From NCBI GenBank assembly GCA_009684515.1, contig WKKS01000009.1, positions 51,527 to 115,526 on the forward strand: a DNA stretch of 64,000 nucleotides, read 5' to 3'. Shown here piece by piece: positions 29,973 through 39,180 of this stretch. Position 1 is the first letter of the stretch. Each line of letters starts with the position of its first letter. The DNA is from Geobacter sp. Its GTDB lineage: Bacteria > Desulfobacterota > Desulfuromonadia > Geobacterales > Pseudopelobacteraceae. The notes beneath the pieces were generated by a model. It was given only the letters and a program-made list of their open reading frames with translations. It made no database searches and was not told where the DNA came from. The position numbers and the translations under genes are program-made.

Positions 29973-30164
29973 TGATATTGATTTCCGGATCAGCTTGGGT
30001 GCGTGCTCGTTTTTTGGCTTCGCCTCATATTCATATGTGATACCATTCATATGTGAGTTGTTCAAGTTATGAAGATGGAATTGCCGGTTATGTTGATTTA
30101 CTGGATTCATTGGATATGCTATGTAAAACATGCAGGGCATAGAGCCTGAATAAAGAGGTGAGAC

Positions 30165-31082
30165 ATGGAGAGCAGCATGATGCCCGCAGTTACAGAATGG
30201 CTTTATGACCCGACCGTCGGCAAGATAGTCGCCGTAATAGTAGGCATCATTATTATCAATGTGCTGACCCGCGTAGTCCGGCGGGTGCTCCTGGGACGCA
30301 TTGAAAATACCGACAGCCGCTACCGTTTCAGAAAGCTGGTGAACGCATTCGGGGCATTGGTATCGGTGATTCTGGTAACCGTTGTTTTCAGCAACAAGCT
30401 CGGGAGCCTGACCGTCGCTTTTGGTGTGGCGGGCGCCGGTATCGCTTTCGCCCTGCAGGAGGTGATTGCCAGCATTGCCGGATGGGTGGCGATCTCCTTC
30501 GGCAATTTCTATTCAGTCGGCGACCGCGTTCAACTGGGCGGCATTACCGGCGACGTGATTGATGTCGGCGTATTGCGGACAACACTCATGGAAACCGGTG
30601 ACTGGGTGAAGGCCGATCAGTACAACGGCCGTATCGTCCGGGTTGCCAACAGTTTTGTTTTCAAGGAGCCGGTCTTCAATTACTCCGGCGACTTCCCCTT
30701 TCTGTGGGATGAAATAAAAGTTCCGGTCAAATACGGCAGCGACTACAAGCTGGCCCGTGAAATCATGCAGAAGATTGCCGATGATGAATTGGGTCATTTA
30801 GTTCCGGCAGCCAAGAAAACCTGGCATGAAATGGTCAACAAGTATCGCATCGAGGATGCCAGGATTGAGCCGGCGGTGACGTTGATTGCCAACGACAACT
30901 GGCTGGAATTCACCATCCGCTACGTCACCGATTTCAAGCGCCGCCGCACAACCAAGGATATTCTGTTCACCCGGATCATGGAGGAGTTTGACGCAACCGA
31001 CGGCAAGGTTTCCATGGCCTCTGCCACTTTCCACCTGGTGGAAGCGCCGGTATTCAACGTAAGGCTGACCGATCAGAAATGA
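30165..31082 (+). CDS. MscS-family mechanosensitive channel
   Basis: 305 residues. TM segments at about 18-38, 65-80 and 85-118 end in the Gly/Ala-rich pore helix ([20 protein letters not shown]). The MscS beta domain ([17 protein letters not shown]) and C-terminal alpha/beta domain follow. The beta domain has an extended loop ([21 protein letters not shown]) typical of one environmental MscS subgroup. The channel would release ions on hypo-osmotic shock. The start follows AGAGGTGAGAC, and the stop overlaps the antiporter start by four bases, so the two are translated together. Confidence 0.9.
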   Translation: MESSMMPAVTEWLYDPTVGKIVAVIVGIIIINVLTRVVRRVLLGRIENTDSRYRFRKLVNAFGALVSVILVTVVFSNKLGSLTVAFGVAGAGIAFALQEVIASIAGWVAISFGNFYSVGDRVQLGGITGDVIDVGVLRTTLMETGDWVKADQYNGRIVRVANSFVFKEPVFNYSGDFPFLWDEIKVPVKYGSDYKLAREIMQKIADDELGHLVPAAKKTWHEMVNKYRIEDARIEPAVTLIANDNWLEFTIRYVTDFKRRRTTKDILFTRIMEEFDATDGKVSMASATFHLVEAPVFNVRLTDQK

Positions 31083-32341
31083 GCTTTTTCGAAATAACAG
31101 CCATACTGATGGTGATGACGGCCTTTTTCAGTTATATCAATTACCGCTTTCTGCGCATGCCGACCACCATCGGGATCATGTTTATCGCGCTGATGGCCTC
31201 TCTCGGGATCGTCCTGCTCGGCTGGCTGGGTGTGAATGTCGGCCAGAACGGCGTTGCCAGATTGCTGGAAACAGTTGATTTCAATCAGGCGCTGCTGCAC
31301 GGCATGCTGTCGTTTCTGCTGTTTGCCGGGGCCATGCACATCAAGCTCGATGACTTGAGAAGTCAAAAATGGGCCATTACGGTATTGGCCACCGTGGGGG
31401 TCGTCACCTCTACTTTCATTGTGGGCGCTCTGACGTGGATCGTTCTGGATTTCCTGAATATCCCGGTGTCGTTCATTTATTGTCTGCTGTTCGGGGCGCT
31501 GATTTCGCCGACCGACCCGGTGGCGGTCATCGGCATCCTCAAAACGGCCGGTGTCCCCAAAAGCCTCGAAACCAAGATTGCCGGAGAATCGCTCTTTAAC
31601 GACGGCATCGGCGTTGTGGTGTTTCTGATTATTCTGGAACTGGCGCTGGGCGGGGGCGATGTAACCGTAGGGCGCGTGGCGGTGCTTTTTTTCAAGGAAG
31701 CGGTCGGCGGAGCCTTGCTGGGTCTTGCGATCGGCCTGATCGCCTACCGGATGCTCAAGCGGGTCAACAACTATCAGGTGGAAGTCATTATCACGCTGGC
31801 GCTGGTGATGGGGGGTTATACCCTGGCGGACAGGATCCACACTTCCGGTCCGATTGCCATTGTGGTGGCGGGTTTATTGATTGGCAACCACGGCCGTGCC
31901 TTTGCCATGTCGGAAATCACCCGCATCCGGCTGGATGATTTCTGGGAGCTGATGGATGAGATTCTGAATGCCCTGCTCTTCATGCTGATCGGCCTGGAAG
32001 TTTTGGTCATGCCCTTTACCAGTGAGCTGTTCATGGCCGGGCTGCTGGCGATAGCGATCACCCTGTTCGCCCGCTGGAGCAGCGCTGGCGGGGCGGTGCT
32101 GATTATGAAGACTTTCAGGAAATTCAGCCCTGGCGCCATAAGAATTCTGACCTGGGGCGGCTTGCGCGGCGGGATTTCAGTAGCCCTGGCGCTCTCGATT
32201 CCGCCTGTGCCGGAACGCCCAACAATTATTACCATTACCTACATAATTGTCGTATTCTCCATCGTCATTCAAGGGATGACCCTGGGGAAACTGGTTGATC
32301 GTATCTATCCCGATATGCCGGGAAAATCATACGGAGGTTGA
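31079..32341 (+). CDS. CPA1-family Na+/H+ antiporter (NhaP type)
   Basis: 420 residues with about twelve TM helices. The ion-binding core is recognisable: [14 protein letters not shown] in the unwound helix and [14 protein letters not shown] with the conserved Asn-Asp. The cytoplasmic tail is very short, so regulatory domains such as TrkA-C are absent. It exchanges Na+ or K+ for protons at the inner membrane. Coupling to MscS upstream and further channel genes downstream places it in an ion-homeostasis operon. Cation preference cannot be read from the sequence. Confidence 0.92.
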   Translation: MSFFEITAILMVMTAFFSYINYRFLRMPTTIGIMFIALMASLGIVLLGWLGVNVGQNGVARLLETVDFNQALLHGMLSFLLFAGAMHIKLDDLRSQKWAITVLATVGVVTSTFIVGALTWIVLDFLNIPVSFIYCLLFGALISPTDPVAVIGILKTAGVPKSLETKIAGESLFNDGIGVVVFLIILELALGGGDVTVGRVAVLFFKEAVGGALLGLAIGLIAYRMLKRVNNYQVEVIITLALVMGGYTLADRIHTSGPIAIVVAGLLIGNHGRAFAMSEITRIRLDDFWELMDEILNALLFMLIGLEVLVMPFTSELFMAGLLAIAITLFARWSSAGGAVLIMKTFRKFSPGAIRILTWGGLRGGISVALALSIPPVPERPTIITITYIIVVFSIVIQGMTLGKLVDRIYPDMPGKSYGG

Positions 32342-32342
32342 T

Positions 32343-32654
32343 ATGAAATTTGCACTGGTTGCAGCGATTGCACTTTCCATGGTAATGGCTTTTTTTGCCG
32401 TACAGAATTCGCAGTCGGCGCAGGTAACTTTTATGGGGTGGTATTTCAACGGTCCAATGGTAATAATTCTTCTCCTGACTTTCGGCTCCGGAGTTTTGGC
32501 GACACTTCTGGCCATGCTTCCCGGTTCGTTGCGCAAAACGATCGAGATAAAGAAACTAAAGTCCAGCTTGAGTGAATGTTCAGCAAAAACTGCTACACTC
32601 GAAAAGAAACAGCAAATCAACGATTCCACAACCGACAAAGGGGTCCAACAATGA
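32343..32654 (+). CDS. LapA-domain (DUF1049) small membrane protein
   Basis: 103 residues from the ATG at 32343, with CGGAGGTTGAT as ribosome site one base after the antiporter stop. Two TM helices (about 3-20 and 36-60) are separated by a short loop containing AVQNSQSAQVTF, the LapA/YciS signature, and followed by a coiled-coil tail. Relatives assist assembly of outer-membrane lipopolysaccharide or are stress-induced. Its stop overlaps the lipoprotein start (ATGA). Confidence 0.82.
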   Translation: MKFALVAAIALSMVMAFFAVQNSQSAQVTFMGWYFNGPMVIILLLTFGSGVLATLLAMLPGSLRKTIEIKKLKSSLSECSAKTATLEKKQQINDSTTDKGVQQ

Positions 32655-33274
32655 AAATATCAACTGGCAAATTCAACCTGATACGCCCTGCCATGCTTTT
32701 GGCAATTACCTGCATGCTGTTCACGAGCGGCTGCGCCCGCTATGCCCGCAACGTGAACACACTTTATGAGCCCGCCGCCACCATTCGCAGCGGCAGCGGC
32801 GATATCTATATCGTGATTCCGGAAAGCCAGCAGACCCGGTCACCTGATATCAAATGGGTATTGGGGGATGTCCGCAATGATGACAACAAAAAAATCGATG
32901 AAATATTGAGCCCCCGTTCCGCAGCTGAAATTCTCCAGGCCGCTTTCGGCTTGGAATTCAAAAGAGCTGGCTACACCAATCTGCCCGTTACAAAACGCAC
33001 CGGAAGCGAGCAGAACCTGATTGACCTCACCAAGACAGTGATTGAACTGGAACAGATCTCGGACCTGGCGGATATCAAGGCAAAATGCCGGGTGACAGTC
33101 GGGATCGACGTTATCCGGAAGGGGCAGTTGATCAAGCGACTGGAGTACACGACCGCATCCTCCAAAACGGATATAAAGGATCGTGACATGCTCGTCAGCG
33201 CCGTTTTGCAGGATGCCCTCCAGTCAATAATGATAAAGGCCATTCCCGATCTGCATGCCCTGTTTAACCGTTAA
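32651..33274 (+). CDS. Outer-membrane lipoprotein of unknown family
   Basis: 207 residues from the ATG at 32651. A signal peptide ends in the lipobox LFTSGC (lipidated Cys28), and the residue after Cys is Ala, so outer-membrane sorting is likely. The mature part is an alpha/beta domain of about 175 residues with DIYIVIPESQQTRSP near the start and a C-terminal helix. It recalls YajG-like lipoproteins, but I cannot assign it. It is translationally coupled to the LapA-domain gene and 24 bases upstream of a second MscS gene, suggesting an envelope-stress role. Confidence 0.75.
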   Translation: MKISTGKFNLIRPAMLLAITCMLFTSGCARYARNVNTLYEPAATIRSGSGDIYIVIPESQQTRSPDIKWVLGDVRNDDNKKIDEILSPRSAAEILQAAFGLEFKRAGYTNLPVTKRTGSEQNLIDLTKTVIELEQISDLADIKAKCRVTVGIDVIRKGQLIKRLEYTTASSKTDIKDRDMLVSAVLQDALQSIMIKAIPDLHALFNR

Positions 33275-33298
33275 TCCGGAATATTCAAGAGGAATAAT

Positions 33299-34969
33299 AT
33301 GATTCGCAGATTGATCGCCATAGCCCTGTTACTGGTCATGACTGCAACGATGGCAACCGCGGCGCCTCAGAAAAAAGGTGCGGGTAAAGATTCAGCCGAG
33401 GCCACTGCGCAAAAAACCGAACCAGCGCTGCCGGAAGCCCAGGTCATGCTTGACGGCAAACCCCTGCTTGCCATCAAAGTCAAAGTGCTCTCTTTTTCAC
33501 CGGAAGACCGCGCCAGAACCATCTCCACACGGATTGCCAGATTCGCAAAAGACCCCCTGTTTAATCCTGAATCATTAAAAGTGGTCGATAGCGAAAACAG
33601 CAGCGACATAATCTACGGCGACACTGTTTTGATGAGCGTGTCTGAAGGAGACGCCCTGGCCGAAGGGAAACCGCGCCTGGCTCTGGCAGAGGATTTCGCC
33701 AAAAAAATTCGCACAGCCATAGAAGCCCGAAACAAGGAATACGGCATGCAGAGCATTCTGTTCGGCGCTCTATACAGCCTGTTGGCCACGCTGGCGCTGA
33801 TCGCAGCACTCACGGTAATCAATCGTTTTTTCCCCAGAATGCTTGCCAAAATCGAATCCTGGCGCGGCACTTACATCCGCTCGGTTCGTTTTCAATCAAT
33901 TGAAGTTTTGAATGAAGAACGGATCGTCTCGGTTTTGAAGTCAGTGTTTCGCGGGGCGAGGGTTGTTCTTCTGCTCGGACTGTTATACCTGTACATACCG
34001 CTGCTGCTGAGCTTTTTCCCCTGGACCCGCGGCATGGCGACCAAGCTGTTCTCCTACATCCTGACTCCGATCGAGAAAGTCGGAATCTCTTTCGTCACCT
34101 ATCTGCCCAATATATTTTTTCTGCTGGTGATCGCCGTAATTACCCACTACTCGATCAAATTCACCCAGTTCCTTTTTTCCGAGGTTGAAAAGCAGACCAT
34201 CACCATACCCGGTTTTTACCATGACTGGGCCACACCAAGTTTCAAGATCGTCCGTTTTCTGATCATAGCCTTTGCGGCGGTGGTGGCCTTTCCTTACCTG
34301 CCGGGTGCCGATTCGCCGGCCTTTAAAGGAGTTTCGGTATTTCTGGGCGTACTCTTTTCTCTCGGCTCTTCGTCGGCCATTTCAAATATCGTGGCCGGAG
34401 TAATCCTGACCTACATGCGGGCCTTCAAACTGGGGGATCGGGTAAAAATAGCGGATACAATCGGCGATGTGGTCGAAAAAAACCTGCTGGTTACCCGCAT
34501 ACGAACCATCAAGAATGTGGATATCACCGTTCCCAATGCCATGGTTCTCAGCAGCCACATCATCAACTACAGCTCATCGGCACAGGAGTACGGGCTGATC
34601 CTGCATACAACCATTACCATCGGTTACGATGCGCCCTGGCGACAGGTTCATGAGCTGATGATAGCGGCGGCGCTGGCGACCGAAAACATCCTGGAGCTGC
34701 CGAAGCCTTTCGTGCTTCAGACCAGCCTGGACGATTTCTACGTCAGTTACCAGATCAACGCCTACACCGACAGGCCCTCGGTCATGGCCCGCACCTATTC
34801 GGAACTGCACCAGAACATCCAGGAAAAGTTCAATGAGGGTGGCGTTGAAATCATGTCTCCACATTACGCAACCCTGCGGGACGGCAATATGACCACCATA
34901 CCGGAGTCGTACCTGCCTGAATCTTACAAACAACCCCCATTCAGGGTCAGCAGGGTGGATGCAGAGTGA
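33299..34969 (+). CDS. Large MscS-family channel with signal peptide and periplasmic domain
   Basis: 556 residues. A signal peptide (1-22, cleaved near ATAAPQ) precedes a periplasmic domain of about 130 residues, then about five TM helices (from residue 140) and the MscS core. The pore helix reads FLGVLFSLGSSSAISNIVAG and the beta domain MRAFKLGDRVKIADTIGDV. Its size and extra N-terminal domain put it among the long MscS homologues such as YnaI/YbdG/MscK relatives rather than classic MscS. Together with the gene at 30165, this operon carries two different tension-gated channels. Confidence 0.9.
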   Translation: MIRRLIAIALLLVMTATMATAAPQKKGAGKDSAEATAQKTEPALPEAQVMLDGKPLLAIKVKVLSFSPEDRARTISTRIARFAKDPLFNPESLKVVDSENSSDIIYGDTVLMSVSEGDALAEGKPRLALAEDFAKKIRTAIEARNKEYGMQSILFGALYSLLATLALIAALTVINRFFPRMLAKIESWRGTYIRSVRFQSIEVLNEERIVSVLKSVFRGARVVLLLGLLYLYIPLLLSFFPWTRGMATKLFSYILTPIEKVGISFVTYLPNIFFLLVIAVITHYSIKFTQFLFSEVEKQTITIPGFYHDWATPSFKIVRFLIIAFAAVVAFPYLPGADSPAFKGVSVFLGVLFSLGSSSAISNIVAGVILTYMRAFKLGDRVKIADTIGDVVEKNLLVTRIRTIKNVDITVPNAMVLSSHIINYSSSAQEYGLILHTTITIGYDAPWRQVHELMIAAALATENILELPKPFVLQTSLDDFYVSYQINAYTDRPSVMARTYSELHQNIQEKFNEGGVEIMSPHYATLRDGNMTTIPESYLPESYKQPPFRVSRVDAE

Positions 34970-35003
34970 TCAGCAAAAGTTTCGCACTGACCGGAGGTAG
35001 CTG

Positions 35004-36611
35004 GTGACAGAAGAGCACGGCAGGCCATTTGCGGCGATGTGGAAGCTGCTCTCCGCGCGTTTTTCGCGATATCTGGACGAGAAGACCAATGAAATCGACC
35101 ACCATGATGTGATTTCAGACCTGGTCGGGCGCACGGAGCTCTCCCCGAACTACCTTTCTTCGATCACTTTGTCCAACCTGATAGCCCTGCTCGGACTGCT
35201 GACCAACAGCGTAGCGGTCGTAATCGGCGCCATGCTGATTTCACCGCTGATGGGACCGATCTTTTCGCTCGGGTTGGCTTTTACAATGGGCGACCTAGTC
35301 CTGACGCGCCGGGCGATTCGTAATATTACAATCAGTATCCTGCTGGCCGTCTTTGTGGCCGCACTCTTCACTCTGTTTTCCCCCCTTAAAGGCGCTACCC
35401 ACGAGATTCTCTCCCGCACCCGCCCCAACATATACGATCTGCTGATAGCCGTATTTGCCGGCACATCCGGAGCGCTGGCGCTCTGCACCCGCAAAAACTA
35501 TCTTTTCACTACCACCGGAGTTGCCGTGGCCACGGCGGTCATTCCCCCCTTAAGTGTCGTCGGCTATGGTATCGGCACCTGGCAGTTCGGAATCGCTGCC
35601 GGCGGTTTCCTGCTCTTCTTTACCAACCTGGTGGCAATTGTGATCAGCTCCAATGCGGTTTTCTACTCTTGCCGGTTCCGGGGGAGCATGGCCGCGGAAT
35701 CCCGCTATCCGGCCAGACGCCGTTTCCAGATTCTGGGCACAGTACTGGTGATTATTTCGATACCATTACTGTACACGCTGGTGACTGACATCCGCAAAGT
35801 GAAGCTGACCGGCCGGGTGGAAAACATTTTGAGAGAAAACTTCAACCATCAACTCAAATCACGCCTGACAGCCGTTTCGATCAACAAGGTCGATGGGAAA
35901 TATATCGTGGCCGCCACAATCAATACGGTAAAATATGTGGAAATCGACGAACAACAGAAGATTGAAAAAGAGCTGACCAGCCAGATTGGCAGTGCAAAAC
36001 TGGAACTGGAACAGGTTATCGTCCGCTCCGGCGCGGTCGAACCACAGGCTCCGCTGCGCGCCATCACTCCGGCAGCGCCTCCCAAACCGGAAACAATGGG
36101 TACGCTCCAGGAAAAAACCGTGGCACTGCTCAGGGAAGGATGCCGCGAGGTAGAATCGTTTATTGCGCCCTATAAGGTGAGCGTCTGCAGCGTCACATTC
36201 TCCGACCAGAAGAAGCCAATGAGAGTCACGCTCACCCTTGCCCGCGATTACCCGGCTAATCTTCAGGAGTTGCACTGGCTCACGACGGCTCTTGAGAAAA
36301 AGTTGAACGAGAAGATTGAACTGACGGTGGAGACAACCCCGTATCTGCCGCCGATCGGCTTTACCGAAAAAGACGAGCTTGATCAGGGCAGCATCAAAAC
36401 ACTGCAGCCGCTCCGGCAACTGATTGCCCAGTGGCCTGCCACACGGTTTTCAATCGAAACACCTCTGACCAATCGGCGCACATCACGGCAGGACAAAAAG
36501 CGCGCCGCAACCTTGAAGGATTACCTGGTCAAAGAACTGGCGATACCGGCTGATCATATTTCTCTAGCATCCGGCAACGAAAAGCTGATTCATTTAAAAG
36601 TAACCAATTAA
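35004..36611 (+). CDS. DUF389 membrane protein with long C-terminal domain
   Basis: 535 residues from a GTG with GGAGG nine bases upstream. Residues 1-45 are soluble; six TM helices (about 55-260) carry the DUF389 core SVAVVIGAMLISPLMGPI and VAVATAVIPPLSVVG. The C-terminal 270 residues are soluble, probably periplasmic, and include two repeated alpha/beta units and an ending (RAATLKDYLVKELAIPADHI) that resembles the OmpA peptidoglycan-binding motif. The molecular function of DUF389 proteins is not established. Its neighbours suggest envelope or ion stress. Confidence 0.82.
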   Translation: MTEEHGRPFAAMWKLLSARFSRYLDEKTNEIDHHDVISDLVGRTELSPNYLSSITLSNLIALLGLLTNSVAVVIGAMLISPLMGPIFSLGLAFTMGDLVLTRRAIRNITISILLAVFVAALFTLFSPLKGATHEILSRTRPNIYDLLIAVFAGTSGALALCTRKNYLFTTTGVAVATAVIPPLSVVGYGIGTWQFGIAAGGFLLFFTNLVAIVISSNAVFYSCRFRGSMAAESRYPARRRFQILGTVLVIISIPLLYTLVTDIRKVKLTGRVENILRENFNHQLKSRLTAVSINKVDGKYIVAATINTVKYVEIDEQQKIEKELTSQIGSAKLELEQVIVRSGAVEPQAPLRAITPAAPPKPETMGTLQEKTVALLREGCREVESFIAPYKVSVCSVTFSDQKKPMRVTLTLARDYPANLQELHWLTTALEKKLNEKIELTVETTPYLPPIGFTEKDELDQGSIKTLQPLRQLIAQWPATRFSIETPLTNRRTSRQDKKRAATLKDYLVKELAIPADHISLASGNEKLIHLKVTN

Positions 36612-36682
36612 CTCAGGGTTGACGTCAGCAGGAGATAGGTTTATTAACTAGGATTTGGGATATGCTTTCTGGAGGTTTGTCA

Positions 36683-37189
36683 GTGAAGTCAAAACAAGCG
36701 ATGGTTGCAGATATAATAGATGATATACGCCGCGTCTTTCAGGTACTGGTTGATCAATCCAAAATGGTGGAGATAGAAACCGGCCTTACCGGTCCGCAGC
36801 TTTGGGTTGTAAAACTGCTGGAAGAGACTTCATCGATGAAAGTGTCTGATCTGGCACGCCGCACTTACCTGCATCCGGCCACAATGGTCGGGTTGCTGGA
36901 CAGACTGGAAGCAAAGGGTCTGGTCAAGCGCACCAGGTCTGAAAAGGACCGAAGGGTAGTTCATATTGACTTGACGGAACAGGGTCAGGAACTGGTAAAA
37001 AACTCCCCGGAAGTGGTACAAAACCTGTTGGTAAAAGGGTTGGAACCGCTGGCTGATCAAAAGCTGAAAAAGATTTCAGACAGCCTTGATCAGGTTGTGG
37101 AAATACTGGGCGCCAAGCAAGTGCCGCCGCAACTGATTATGTCTTCCGAGACAAATCTGCCTAAAAGAAGAAAAAATGGGTCGGACTAA
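36683..37189 (+). CDS. MarR-family transcriptional regulator
   Basis: 168 residues from the GTG at 36683, which has GGAGG seven bases upstream; an in-frame ATG at 36662 overlaps the ribosome site and is less likely. The winged helix-turn-helix (about 45-110) shows MKVSDLARRTYLHPATMVGL as recognition region and a wing with RTRSEKDRRVVHIDLTEQG. C-terminal helices form the dimer interface; the last 25 residues are a basic tail. It is the only DNA-binding regulator I find in the window, and it lies 72 bases after the DUF389 gene, so it may control the ion-transport operon. Confidence 0.9.
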   Translation: MKSKQAMVADIIDDIRRVFQVLVDQSKMVEIETGLTGPQLWVVKLLEETSSMKVSDLARRTYLHPATMVGLLDRLEAKGLVKRTRSEKDRRVVHIDLTEQGQELVKNSPEVVQNLLVKGLEPLADQKLKKISDSLDQVVEILGAKQVPPQLIMSSETNLPKRRKNGSD

Positions 37190-37206
37190 TTCAGGCGACC
37201 CAATTT
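37177..37206. terminator. Bidirectional Rho-independent terminator
   Basis: TGGGTCG (37177-37183) pairs with CGACCCA (37196-37202). On the + strand it is followed by ATTTT and overlaps the end of the marR gene. On the - strand it is followed by ATTTTTTCTTCTTTT, a strong T tract, so it should stop the long signalling cluster that ends at 37226. Confidence 0.75.
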
Positions 37207-37225
37207 TAAAAACAATTTCAAACAA

Positions 37226-37786
37226 CTAGGCATCCTTCTCTTTTTCACAATCAGCCAGCATGGACAAGATTTCATCGTCCGGTATGTCCGGCAGCACGAA
37301 AACCCCGCAGCTATCCTTTTCCACCCTGGAAATGCCTGGGTAGCGCTTTTCAAGCACCTTTATCTCAAGTGACTGTTTTCTGACCGTATCCAGCAGCCTG
37401 CGATTTTCCGTCTCCAGATCGTACTTCTCAATTGCGGAGCGGATGGCGAATTTCAGATCATGATCACCCCACGGCTTTGAGAAAAAACGGTAAATTTCTC
37501 CTTCATTGACCGCCTTCATGGCGGCTTCAAGGGTCGCGTGGCCGGTCAGCATGATGCGAATGGTATCAGGATAGCTTTCCCTCACCTTGGCGAGGAATTC
37601 GGAGCCTTGCATGCCGAACATCCGCTCGTCGGAGATAACAAGCTTGAAGTGATGCTCTTTCATGATTTCAAGAGCATCTTCGGCACTTGATGAAGTCACT
37701 ATTTCCAGCGGTTCATCGAACAGAGCCCGCTTCAAGGCCGCCAAAACATTGGTTTCATCATCGACCAGCAGAATTTTATTAGTCAT
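37226..37786 (-). CDS. Response regulator, KPW-type REC with short C-terminal tail
   Basis: 186 residues. The REC domain (1-120) has LLVDDETNVL, phospho-acceptor Asp53 in LVISDERMFGMQG, and the conserved Lys in FFSKPWGDHDL. A coiled coil (125-150) and a tail of about 35 residues with no recognised domain follow. It belongs to the same REC subfamily as five other regulators in this cluster. It lies 86 bases after the REC-HD gene and is the last gene before a terminator. Output is unknown; it may act as a phosphate sink or bind a partner through its tail. Confidence 0.85.
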   Translation of the reverse strand: MTNKILLVDDETNVLAALKRALFDEPLEIVTSSSAEDALEIMKEHHFKLVISDERMFGMQGSEFLAKVRESYPDTIRIMLTGHATLEAAMKAVNEGEIYRFFSKPWGDHDLKFAIRSAIEKYDLETENRRLLDTVRKQSLEIKVLEKRYPGISRVEKDSCGVFVLPDIPDDEILSMLADCEKEKDA

Positions 37787-37872
37787 AATTCGACTCCAGA
37801 TTGTCAGTTTGAACTGTTAGTTTCCGATTTGGAAAACAGGGAGTTTCTCTTTTACAGGTTGTACAACCTGAA

Positions 37873-39180
37873 TCAATCCCCCACGATCTGCACAAAAATG
37901 CCGTGAGATGGAGGGTTTTTGCGATAATGGATGCGAATAAGTGTCACACCTGCCAGATCCAGAACACTTCCCCGCTGCATCAACAACACACCGCTGCCGC
38001 TCTCCACATCGCGGGCCAGAACCATACCGGGGATAAGTTCGTGGGGGCCGACCTCGACATCGGAAAGTGATCCGGATTTTTTACCCTCGAAATAGACAAC
38101 CTTTGTGATGCCCTGGAAACGCGCGATCAACATTGGGTCCAGAAGTGTGCCGCCACGAAAGCGGGCACTCATCAGGGCATAATCGGCCCGGTTGTGCTCG
38201 ACCGATCTGGCACATTTCTCGATGTGATCGGCGATTGCTATCAAACGGGCTCCCAGCGGAATGGATTCGCCGGACAAGCCATCGGGAAAACCGCTGCCAT
38301 CATAAGCTTCATGGTGACTGCGAATCAGCGGCAGGGCAGCGGCCAACTCCTCCACCTGTCGAAACATATCTTCCCCGCGCAGCGGGTGCTGACGGTACTC
38401 GGCCGATTCGCTTTCGGACATCTCCTCCGGATGTTTGTTCATCCCGGCCGGAAGACAGCCAAATTTACCAGCATCATGCAGCAGAGCCGCGAGTCTGAAG
38501 GCGGCGACTGTCTCTGCATCAAGCCCCATCTTGCGCGCCACATCTGTCACCAGGGTGCTGACGGTGCGGGCATGGGCAGCATTCCGGTCGCCCATGATTT
38601 CAAAAAAACCATCGAAGGCCCGATGGATCAATGTCATCGGATTTTTGTCGTCAAGACTCTTGATGGCCTGGCTCTGTTCCCGGATGGTGGCGCTGCTCTG
38701 TAACAGACGTTTTTTAAGGCTGACATTCCACTCTTCCAACTCACGCTTCTGCTGGTTGATAATATCGTTCAGCCGTCGTTTTTCCTCACCTTGCAGGTAG
38801 AGGGCAACCGCATCGCGAATAACCTGGGTAAGCTCGTCGTCATCCCATGGTTTTGACAGGTAACGGCTGGCCCCCCCTTTGTTAATCGCCTCAATGGTCG
38901 CATTGATATCCGAGTAGCCGGTCAGCAATATCCGCTGGGCATTGGGGGCAAACTCCTGCGAACGTCCCAGAAACTCCGCGCCGTTCATGCCGGGCATGCG
39001 CTGATCGGATACGATCAATCCAACATTTTCGAGGCTCTGCAATTTTTCCAGACCCGCTTCACCCGATTCGGCCGTCTCGACATCAAAATCCTCGTCCATC
39101 AGCAAGCGCTTGAGGGCTCGCAATATGTTTTCCTCATCATCAACCAGCAGAACTGTTATGCGCTGTTGTTCATCAGGCAT
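37873..39180 (-). CDS. REC-HD response regulator, HD-GYP-like with altered motif
   Basis: 435 residues. REC (1-120, LIVSDQRMPGMNG, YLSKPWDDDEL), coiled coil (120-185), then an HD-GYP-like domain (about 195-350) with LLHDAGKFGCLP and SHHEAYDGSGFPDGLSG. GYP is changed to GFP and the HD triad neighbourhood is partly altered, so c-di-GMP hydrolysis is plausible but not certain. An extra C-terminal beta-rich segment of about 80 residues contains VLARDVESGSGVLL, as in many REC-HDOD/HD proteins. Its start overlaps the previous REC-HD-GYP gene by eight bases. Confidence 0.85.
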   Translation of the reverse strand: MPDEQQRITVLLVDDEENILRALKRLLMDEDFDVETAESGEAGLEKLQSLENVGLIVSDQRMPGMNGAEFLGRSQEFAPNAQRILLTGYSDINATIEAINKGGASRYLSKPWDDDELTQVIRDAVALYLQGEEKRRLNDIINQQKRELEEWNVSLKKRLLQSSATIREQSQAIKSLDDKNPMTLIHRAFDGFFEIMGDRNAAHARTVSTLVTDVARKMGLDAETVAAFRLAALLHDAGKFGCLPAGMNKHPEEMSESESAEYRQHPLRGEDMFRQVEELAAALPLIRSHHEAYDGSGFPDGLSGESIPLGARLIAIADHIEKCARSVEHNRADYALMSARFRGGTLLDPMLIARFQGITKVVYFEGKKSGSLSDVEVGPHELIPGMVLARDVESGSGVLLMQRGSVLDLAGVTLIRIHYRKNPPSHGIFVQIVGD

